Shown: piece after piece, positions 58,179-64,000 of the stretch
How the letters are laid out: each line of letters opens with the position of its first letter
Position numbering within the stretch: position 1 is the first letter of the stretch
From: Brevundimonas basaltis
GTDB taxonomy: Bacteria > Pseudomonadota > Alphaproteobacteria > Caulobacterales > Caulobacteraceae
Reading direction: 5' to 3'
DNA length: 64,000 nucleotides
NCBI RefSeq assembly: GCF_014202075.1
Contig: NZ_JACHFZ010000006.1
Coordinates: 1-64,000, forward strand
The notes under the pieces: model-generated
Databases searched by the model: none
Seen by the model: the letters and a program-made list of their open reading frames with translations, nothing else
Told to the model about the DNA's origin: nothing
Translations under genes and position numbers: made by a program

Positions 58179-60374
58179 TCAGGCCGCGGCTTCGACCTCG
58201 CTTGCAGCCGGCAAATCCCCCGCGAGGGCGCGTGAGACGATAGCGAACAGCGACGCCTGGCTGACCGGCTTGGGCAGGTGGGCGTTCATGCCGGCGCCGA
58301 GGCAGCGGATGACGTCCTCGGGCATGGCGTCGGCGGTCATGGCCACCACAGGCACGGCGCCGTGGGCGTCGGGCAGGGCGCGAATGCGGCGCGTGGCCTC
58401 AAGCCCATCCATGCGCGGCATGCGGACGTCCATCAGCACAAGGTCGAGTTCATGGGCGGCGGCGGCGTCCACCGCCTCCTGCCCGTCGCAGGCCTCGACC
58501 ACCTCGCAACCGAAAGCCCGGACCATGATGCGTGCGACCTCGCGGTTGACCGGATGATCGTCGACGACCAACACGCGGGGCGGACGGGACGGCGCGTCCG
58601 ACCCCGCGCCGGCGGCAGGATCGGCGCCGTCGGCATAAGCTGGCTGGGCCGACGTCGGGGACTCCGTCGCCGCATCCGCAGCCCGGGTCAGCGGCAGGTG
58701 AAGGGTGAAGGTCGAGCCCTCGCCGGGACGGCTTTCGACCTCGATGCGGCCGCCGAGGCGGCGGACGTGGCGGGCCGCCAGCGCCAGGCCGAGGCCCACG
58801 CCGGCGTGCAATCGGCTGGTCGAGGCGTCCGCCTGGGAGAAGGCCTCGAACAGTTCGGCATGGTGGTCGGGTGCGATGCCGCAGCCGGTGTCGGAGACGC
58901 GAATGACCACCCCCTCGCCGGCGCGGTCGAGGCGAACGTCGACGCCGCCCTCGGTGGTGAACTTGACCGCATTGGCGATCAGCGGGTGCAGGGTCTGACG
59001 CAGGGCGCGGCCGTCACAATTGAAGCGCGACCGGGCGGGCAGGCGGTCGTCGATGGTCAGGACCAACCCCCGGGCGTCTGCAGCGGCGCGGCTGGGCACC
59101 ATCGCGTCGCGGACGATAGCGGCGATCTCAAGCGGCTCGGGCGACACGGCATGTTCACCGCGGGCGAAGTCGAGAATATCCTCGACGAGCATCAGCAGAC
59201 CGTCGCTCGACTCGCGGATCTGGCGCGCCTGGCGCACGGCCTCGGCGTCCAGGTCGGACCGGTTGGCCAGCAGGTCGGCGAAGCCCGCGACGCCGTTCAG
59301 CGGGGTCCGCATCTCGTGGCTCATCATGGCGAGGAACCGCGCGCGGGCGCAGGCGGCGTCCTCGGCGACGCGGCGTGCTTCCTGGGCGGCGGCGGTGCGG
59401 GCGCGGAGGCAGGCCTCGAGGCGTCGCCGCTCGGTCATCACCGTGCTGATCGGCAGGACGGTGATGACCATGGCCAGCAGGAAGAGATTGTAGACGCCCA
59501 GGCTGCGCACCATCGCGGGAATGCTCTCGAGGCCGGGCAGCTCGGCTAGCCGGGTCAGATGGACCGGGCCATGGCCCATCAGGGTGGCCGCGCCGCTGAG
59601 CACAGCGACGCCGATGAGGGCGGCGGCCGACCAGACCGGCGACAGGCGCAGGCTGATCAGGGTCATCGGCAGGAACACGAGGAACATCAGCGGCGTCTGA
59701 TTCTGCCAGAACACCGCGCCGGTCACCGCCAGGGTCAGGGCGATCAGACCTACGCCCTCGGCGTTTGACGCCCGCGCCGATCCGGCGAAGCGATGGCGGC
59801 GGGCCAGCAGCAGCAGGATGGGCGTGACCAGGAGCAGGCCCAGCACCTCTATGGCGATGTAGTTTTGCAGTTCGAACAGCCAGATCGCCAACGACCTGGA
59901 GGGGCCGATCAGTGCCAGCAGAGCCGTGGTCGCGAGGCCCGCAGTCACTGTGGCCGGTAACACGGCCAGCAGGGCGAAACGGGCCAGGCGTCCGGGCCGG
60001 CGCAGATCGAGCGCGGCGCCGCAGACCCGCCGGGCCAGCACGGCGGCGGCAAAAGCCATGCCGAGATTGAGCACGACATTGGCGATCAGATAGAAGCCGG
60101 GAACGGCGCGCATGCCGTTCACCAGCATGTCCAGCGCGGCGCAGGCGCCCAGTACCGCGAGGGCGGGGCGCCGATGCAGCTGCAGCAGGGCCGCCGTCGC
60201 AACGCCATTGGCCAGCCAGATGGTGGCTGCGCCGAACCGGGCCATGGCCCAGTAGCCGACAGCGAGGGCCGCGGCGTAGAGGACGACATAGGCCAGGGCG
60301 GGCGGGCCGGCGACCCGACCCGCGTCATGCCTGAACAGACGCCAACGACCTTGCAAGAAGACCCCTCCGGTCAC
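58179..60374 (-). CDS. Hybrid histidine kinase with MASE1-like sensor and receiver domain
   Basis: The 731-residue protein begins with about eight hydrophobic segments (about residues 20-310) resembling a MASE1 integral-membrane sensor. A short coiled coil, a HisKA domain with SHEMRTPLNGVAGFADLL, an HATPase domain (DTGCGIAPDHHAELFEAFSQAD, GVGLGLALAARHVRRLGG) and a C-terminal receiver (VLVVDDHPVNREVARIM, phosphoacceptor in LVLMDVRMPRMDG) follow. No HPt domain is present, so phosphotransfer needs a separate partner. The gene stands alone. Confidence 0.9.
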   Translation of the reverse strand: MTGGVFLQGRWRLFRHDAGRVAGPPALAYVVLYAAALAVGYWAMARFGAATIWLANGVATAALLQLHRRPALAVLGACAALDMLVNGMRAVPGFYLIANVVLNLGMAFAAAVLARRVCGAALDLRRPGRLARFALLAVLPATVTAGLATTALLALIGPSRSLAIWLFELQNYIAIEVLGLLLVTPILLLLARRHRFAGSARASNAEGVGLIALTLAVTGAVFWQNQTPLMFLVFLPMTLISLRLSPVWSAAALIGVAVLSGAATLMGHGPVHLTRLAELPGLESIPAMVRSLGVYNLFLLAMVITVLPISTVMTERRRLEACLRARTAAAQEARRVAEDAACARARFLAMMSHEMRTPLNGVAGFADLLANRSDLDAEAVRQARQIRESSDGLLMLVEDILDFARGEHAVSPEPLEIAAIVRDAMVPSRAAADARGLVLTIDDRLPARSRFNCDGRALRQTLHPLIANAVKFTTEGGVDVRLDRAGEGVVIRVSDTGCGIAPDHHAELFEAFSQADASTSRLHAGVGLGLALAARHVRRLGGRIEVESRPGEGSTFTLHLPLTRAADAATESPTSAQPAYADGADPAAGAGSDAPSRPPRVLVVDDHPVNREVARIMVRAFGCEVVEACDGQEAVDAAAAHELDLVLMDVRMPRMDGLEATRRIRALPDAHGAVPVVAMTADAMPEDVIRCLGAGMNAHLPKPVSQASLFAIVSRALAGDLPAASEVEAAA

Positions 60375-60495
60375 TCTGAACCATCATCGGTAAGGCCAAC
60401 CCGTAAACAAATCAGATGCATGGCGCACATTCCACGAAGGAACCCCCGTCCAACCGCGACCGTTTCCATTCCCTCGCCGCGTGGGTCAGGAGACC

Positions 60496-61275
60496 ATGTC
60501 AGACACCGTCACCGACCCCAGCTTTCATCCGCCCGAGGCGGCCGTCGCCTTCTACGAGGAGGCGTTGGGCCTGCTGAAGGAGAGCGGCATCCCCTTCCTG
60601 CTGTCCGGCACCTATGCGGTGACGGCCTATACGGGCATCCGGCGTCCGACCAAGGACCTCGACGTGTTCTGCAAGCCCGGGGACTATCCGCGCATCCTCG
60701 CCTTCTTCCAGGCGCGGGGCTTCCGCACCGACGTCGAGGACGAACGCTGGATCGCCAAGGTGTGGAAGGACGAGACTCACTTCTTCGACGTCATCTTCGC
60801 CATGTCGAACGGCACCATCGCGGTCAGCGACAGCTGGTTCGGCGAGGACACGATCGAGGTCTACGGCCACGAGGTCGGCATCACCCCGCCGACGGCCCTG
60901 ATCCTGTCCAAGGTCTTTATCCAGGACCGCTACCGCTACGACGGTGCCGATGTGAACCATGTGATCCTGAAGCAGTCGGAGGCGATCGACTGGAAATTCC
61001 TGCTCGGCCAGATGGATCTCTACTGGGAGGTGCTGATGGCCCACCTGCTCAATTTCCGCTTCGCCTATCCGACCGAACGGGACCGGGTGCCGCGCTGGCT
61101 GATGACCGAACTGACCGGGCGGTTGCGGGCCCAGGTCGACCTGCCGGCGCCGCGGGTGAAGGTCTGTCGCGGGCGGTTGTTCAGCCCGCGCGACTATATC
61201 GCCGACATCACCGAATGGGGCTTCGGGGACATCGTCGGCAAGGGACTGGAGGAGCGCCATGAAGCCACGCATTGA
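60496..61275 (+). CDS. Nucleotidyltransferase-fold protein
   Basis: The 259-residue protein has the nucleotidyltransferase signature in the N-terminal third: FLLSGTYAVTAYTGIRRPTKDLDVFCKPG (about residues 35-63), with the DXD acidic pair and a Thr replacing the second Gly/Ser of the classic GS motif. A second acidic residue lies in HFFDVIFAMSNG. The C-terminal half is helical. Relatives range from aminoglycoside to AbiEii-type enzymes, and the product is unknown. GTCAGGAGACC precedes the ATG. It overlaps a metallophosphoesterase gene by 17 bases, so the two are translationally coupled. Confidence 0.8.
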   Translation: MSDTVTDPSFHPPEAAVAFYEEALGLLKESGIPFLLSGTYAVTAYTGIRRPTKDLDVFCKPGDYPRILAFFQARGFRTDVEDERWIAKVWKDETHFFDVIFAMSNGTIAVSDSWFGEDTIEVYGHEVGITPPTALILSKVFIQDRYRYDGADVNHVILKQSEAIDWKFLLGQMDLYWEVLMAHLLNFRFAYPTERDRVPRWLMTELTGRLRAQVDLPAPRVKVCRGRLFSPRDYIADITEWGFGDIVGKGLEERHEATH

Positions 61276-62041
61276 CGCCCATCCTGATCCACAGACGCCG
61301 CAGCCTGGACTCGGGGCGGGTCCGTCGAAGAAGCTGCGCGTGGCCGCGGTCGGCGATCTGCATGTCGGAGAGAACCACGAACGGCCGCATCGCGAACTGT
61401 TCGACCGGGTGCACGAGGACGCCGACGTGCTGTGTCTGTGCGGCGATCTGGTCAATTTCGGCAAGACCCGGGAGGTCGAGGTCCTTCTCGAGGACCTGCA
61501 GGGCTGCAAAATCCCGATGGTCGGAGTGCTGGGCAATCATGAGCACGAATGCGGTCGGCCCGACGAGGTCACGGAGATGCTGTGCGAGGCCGGCGTGAAG
61601 ATGCTCACCGGGCAGGCCTATGAGATTGACGGGGTCGGGTTCGCCGGCGGCAAGGGCTTCATCGGCGGCTTTGGCCGCTACATGCTGAGCCCGTTCGGCG
61701 AGGCTTCGATCAAGTCGTTCGTGCAGGAGGCGGTGGACGACGCCAACCACATCGAGAACTCAATCCGCATGCTGAGGACTGAACGGTCGGTGGTGCTGCT
61801 GCACTATTCCCCGGTGGTGGATACGGTGATGGGCGAGCCGCCGGAAATCCACGCCTTTCTCGGCTCGTCGCGGCTGGGCGAGACGATCGACCGCTACGAC
61901 AATATCAGCCTGGTGGTGCACGGCCACGCCCATCGCGGCGCCCCCGAGGGCCGCACCAATAAGGGCGTGCCGGTCTACAACGTGGCTCTGCCAGTGCTGA
62001 AGACACTGGGGGATAAGCCCTACCGGGTATTCGAGGTCTGA
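61259..62041 (+). CDS. Calcineurin-like metallophosphoesterase
   Basis: The 260-residue protein carries all five metallophosphoesterase blocks: VGDLHVGE (Asp/His), CLCGDLVNFG, GVLGNHEHE, LLHYSP and VVHGHAHRGAPEG, so both metal sites look complete. The first 20 residues are Pro-rich and not part of the fold. It is encoded with a nucleotidyltransferase in one transcript by overlap, suggesting that one makes and the other removes a phosphoryl or nucleotidyl group; that is inference. Confidence 0.88.
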   Translation: MKPRIDAHPDPQTPQPGLGAGPSKKLRVAAVGDLHVGENHERPHRELFDRVHEDADVLCLCGDLVNFGKTREVEVLLEDLQGCKIPMVGVLGNHEHECGRPDEVTEMLCEAGVKMLTGQAYEIDGVGFAGGKGFIGGFGRYMLSPFGEASIKSFVQEAVDDANHIENSIRMLRTERSVVLLHYSPVVDTVMGEPPEIHAFLGSSRLGETIDRYDNISLVVHGHAHRGAPEGRTNKGVPVYNVALPVLKTLGDKPYRVFEV

Positions 62042-62385
62042 AACGCCGTCCGGGGCTCGAAGCGGCGCCAGATCGCCCACAGGAGCAGGGCGAACCCAAC
62101 CCCCAAGACGTCCGCCAGGAGATCGCCCCAACTGGCGTCGCGGCCGACCAGCCCCTGAACCAATTCGACGGCCGCGCCGAGGCCGATGGCCGCCGCCGCC
62201 GCCCACAGGCGGGGCATACGGCGGATCAGGACGCCGAAGCTCCACAAGATCAGGCCGAAAACAATGAAATGGGCGGCCTTATCCCAGATCCCGCTGGCCG
62301 CCTCGACGCCCCCGAAGGGACCGATCATCAGGGTCAGAGACACCAGCAGTATGGCGACCGCCGCGAGGCGGAGAACAAAGGTCAT
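62020..62385 (-). CDS. VanZ-like small membrane protein
   Basis: The 121-residue protein has four hydrophobic segments, with GIWDKAAHFIVFGLILWSFGVLI and ELVQGLVGRDASWGDLLADVLGVGFALLL, the typical VanZ-family pattern. VanZ confers teicoplanin resistance in enterococci, but most homologues have no known role. The start is at 62385 (ATG). It overlaps the metallophosphoesterase gene convergently by 22 bases. Confidence 0.8.
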   Translation of the reverse strand: MTFVLRLAAVAILLVSLTLMIGPFGGVEAASGIWDKAAHFIVFGLILWSFGVLIRRMPRLWAAAAAIGLGAAVELVQGLVGRDASWGDLLADVLGVGFALLLWAIWRRFEPRTAFQTSNTR

Positions 62386-62489
62386 GCGGGCCGTATCTGC
62401 AGGAGAGATGCTCGCTGTATATCAGCCCGCCCAACAACCCAAGCTTCCGTCACGGCGGGCTTCCACTCTTGAGGTCCGGGAGCGCAAGG

Positions 62490-62558
62490 TCAGCTAAAGG
62501 CGACGAAGATCAGGGCGACGACGGTGACGTCGACGGTGCGGGCGAGGAAGGTCAGCAT
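62490..62558 (-). CDS. Possible 22-residue hydrophobic small protein
   Basis: The frame encodes MLTFLARTVDVTVVALIFVAFS, a single hydrophobic helix. A GGGACC precedes the start weakly. It lies in a 232-base gap with no other gene. Length is too short for codon-usage support, so this is a weak call. Confidence 0.22.
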   Translation of the reverse strand: MLTFLARTVDVTVVALIFVAFS

Positions 62559-62617
62559 GGCGGCGGTCCCGGAAGGCGGCGTTTGAGCCTTCCATCAGCA
62601 AGGACCGTGCCGGAGAC

Positions 62618-62968
62618 TCAGGCGTCCGTATCGCTGGCCTTGCCGGGCTTGGGCCGCCGTTCAGCCGAGCCCGAATAGGCGTTTCCAAGGTAAGTCGAGC
62701 GGGCCGCGTCCAGGACAGGCGGCCCGCCCTTGAGGCCGCGCCGCTGGCCCGTCTGTCCCATCATCTGGGCGGCGAAGGTGGCGGCCGAGGCGTCGGACGT
62801 CGGGGCGGGGGCAGGTCTTGCCGGGGGCTCGGCAGGTTCGGCGGGGACGTCGACCGGCACGAGATTGCGGGACGCCGACGCGGCCCGGCGCTCTGCGGCG
62901 CGGCGGTCCCGTTCGCGGCGATCGTCGCGGCGCCGCACCGGGTCGACGGGGCGGATCTCGTCGGTCAC
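62618..62968 (-). CDS. Small Arg-rich/disordered protein downstream of phaR
   Basis: The 116-residue protein has an Arg-rich N-terminal helix-like stretch (VRRRDDRRERDRRAAERRA), a Pro/Ala linker and a C-terminal part with GGPPVLDAARSTYLGNAYSG. It is probably mostly disordered. It starts with GTG two bases after the phaR stop, so the two are one operon. I recognise no family. Confidence 0.65.
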   Translation of the reverse strand: MTDEIRPVDPVRRRDDRRERDRRAAERRAASASRNLVPVDVPAEPAEPPARPAPAPTSDASAATFAAQMMGQTGQRRGLKGGPPVLDAARSTYLGNAYSGSAERRPKPGKASDTDA

Positions 62969-62969
62969 G

Positions 62970-63566
62970 TCAGCCGCCCTTCTTTCCGGACAGGCTGTCC
63001 AGCTGGGCGCGCATCTGGTCCATCTGGCGGCGCATTTCGTCCAGCGGATCGGCAGCGGCCTGTTCCGGCGGCGGGGCGGCGGCGGGACGGCCGGCGCCGG
63101 CCGCGTTGAAACCGGGCCATATCTTCATGGCCTCGGCGAACATGGCCATGTTGCGCTTGACGGCCTCGTCCAGCAGGCCGGCCCCGGGCGCGGCGCCGAA
63201 GGCCTTCGAGAACTGGCCGCGCATCTGCTCCTGCTGGCGGGTGAAGGCGTCGAGCGACATCTCAAGATAGGAGGGCAGCACACCCTGCATCTGGCCGCCA
63301 TAAAAGCCGATCAGCTGGCGCAGAAACTGGACCGGCAACAGGGCCTCGCCGCGGCTTTCTTCCTCGAAGATGATCTGGGTCAGGATCTGTCGGGTCAGGT
63401 CGTCGTTGGTCTTGGCGTCATAGACCACGAAGTCGACGCCCTCGCGCACCATGCGGGCCAGGTCCTCAAGCGTGACATAGGCGGATGTGGCTGTGTTGTA
63501 GAGCCGCCGGTTGGCGTATTTCTTGATGACGACGGTGTCGCCGGCTCCGGACTTCCTGTCGGCCAC
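62970..63566 (-). CDS. phaR: Polyhydroxyalkanoate synthesis repressor PhaR
   Basis: PhaR represses phasin and other granule genes and leaves DNA when it binds PHB granules. The 198-residue protein (from the GTG at 63566) has the conserved N-terminal domain VVIKKYANRRLYNTATSAYVTLEDLARMVREGVDFVVYDAKTNDDLTRQILTQIIFEEE and the second domain FYGGQMQGVLPSYLEMSLDAFTRQQEQMRGQF. A variable Ala/Pro-rich tail with a coiled coil follows. An alternative GTG at 63590 adds eight residues. No phaC or phasin gene is in the window. Confidence 0.9.
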   Translation of the reverse strand: MADRKSGAGDTVVIKKYANRRLYNTATSAYVTLEDLARMVREGVDFVVYDAKTNDDLTRQILTQIIFEEESRGEALLPVQFLRQLIGFYGGQMQGVLPSYLEMSLDAFTRQQEQMRGQFSKAFGAAPGAGLLDEAVKRNMAMFAEAMKIWPGFNAAGAGRPAAAPPPEQAAADPLDEMRRQMDQMRAQLDSLSGKKGG

Positions 63567-63623
63567 GCGCGGTCCCCGTTCCTGTTGCACCGCCGCACTA
63601 TGCTGCGCTGCGCACTGGAATGT

Positions 63624-64000
63624 CTAGCCGAGTGCGGCGGGGGCCAGCACCACGCCGACCAGCACAGCCGCCCAGTGGGTCATCGCGCCGGTGACGACGA
63701 AGCCGTGCCATATGGCGCGGCGAAATTTCACCTTGGGGCTGATGAAGACGAAGACCCCGGCGGTGTAGATCAGGCCCCCGATGACGAGCAGGGCCAGGGC
63801 GATTGGATGAACCGTGTCGATCATCGGCTTCAGCGCCACAACCGCCAGCCAGCCGAAACCGATATAGACCGCGCTCCAGAACGCGTCGGAGATGCGCGGG
63901 GCGATCAGTTTGACGAACACGCCGCCGAGCGCGATGGCCCAGACCAACAGGGTGAAGCCCAGCGCCCAGCCGCCCTCGAAGCGCTGGGTGGTGAACGGGG
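63624..64000 (-). CDS. TrhA/hemolysin III family membrane protein, partial
   Basis: The frame runs off the right edge of the window, so the N-terminus is missing. The visible 125 residues show several hydrophobic helices with FGWLAVVALKPMI, YTAGVFVFISPKVKFRRAIWHGFVVTGAMTHWAAVLVGVV; the conserved HGFVV and THW segments are typical of the hemolysin III/PAQR (TrhA) family. Its biochemical role in this group is not firmly known, though TrhA in E. coli affects membrane energetics. Confidence 0.85.
   Translation of the reverse strand, partial: PFTTQRFEGGWALGFTLLVWAIALGGVFVKLIAPRISDAFWSAVYIGFGWLAVVALKPMIDTVHPIALALLVIGGLIYTAGVFVFISPKVKFRRAIWHGFVVTGAMTHWAAVLVGVVLAPAALG

Noticed and set aside
60496..62041. 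Toxin-antitoxin module of MNT/HEPN or AbiEi/AbiEii type
   Set aside because: The partner is a metallophosphoesterase, and neither a HEPN protein nor an AbiEi-like regulator is encoded.

Overview
The window looks like a chromosomal segment from an alphaproteobacterium of the Caulobacterales, most probably Brevundimonas or a close relative. The reasons are uniformly high GC with strong third-position GC bias, an intact Caulobacter-type Flp pilus locus (pilA-cpaABCDEFGH with a divergent cpaI-like/TadE/TadE arm), a Caulobacter-style rpmH-rnpA-yidC-yihA block, and a PutA without a DNA-binding domain. The genus is inference. No rRNA, tRNA, CRISPR array, insertion sequence or prophage was seen.

Layout. 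1-3338: a two-gene membrane protein/winged-helix regulator operon behind a 21-bp dyad, then a tyrosine phosphatase translationally coupled to pabB. 3335-14203: the Flp (tight adherence) pilus locus, divergent around a 289-bp promoter region that holds a 46-nt imperfect palindrome. 14200-21540: a SRPBCC protein, two MFS transporters, a secreted M20 amidohydrolase, dapE, arfB, a DUF188 protein and a 45-aa membrane protein. 21541-24449: nrdA behind a putative pair of NrdR boxes, then a PAP2 phosphatase. 24450-30784: envelope glycosyltransferases, HMG-CoA lyase and small membrane or stress proteins, with a multi-branched RNA-like structure at 25178-25305. 30858-38032: putA, a GT4 glycosyltransferase, and a phosphate-limitation pair (OprO/P porin, PstS) with Pho-box-like sites. 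38150-44671: a branched-chain 2-oxoacid dehydrogenase operon (bkdA1-bkdA2-bkdB-[secreted protein]-lpdA) with a divergent Lrp-type regulator. 44747-51565: propeller protein, pirin, epoxide hydrolase, and the yihA-yidC-rnpA-rpmH block. 51685-60374: VTT membrane protein, orphan kinases, a cytochrome b561/YedY-like redox pair, nrdB (again with paired NrdR-like boxes) and a secreted tail-collar protein. 60496-64000: a coupled nucleotidyltransferase/metallophosphoesterase pair, VanZ-like protein, phaR and a partial TrhA/hemolysin-III gene.

Two families of intergenic repeats recur. The first is large inverted arrays of heptamers (GGGCTTA-type against AAGCCCT-type) at three gene ends (24456-24642, 35205-35339, 37970-38151), which in two cases supply the stop codon of the neighbouring gene. 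The second is GC-rich palindromic elements (CCTCCCC/GGGGAGG plus ACCGC-TTC-GCGGT hairpins) at 21344-21525, 30806-30844 and 51303-51419; one copy (41305-41408) lies in frame inside bkdB and encodes the linker between its two lipoyl domains. The repeats, the multi-branched RNA candidate at 25178-25305 and the nucleotidyltransferase/phosphoesterase pair are the least explained parts of the window.
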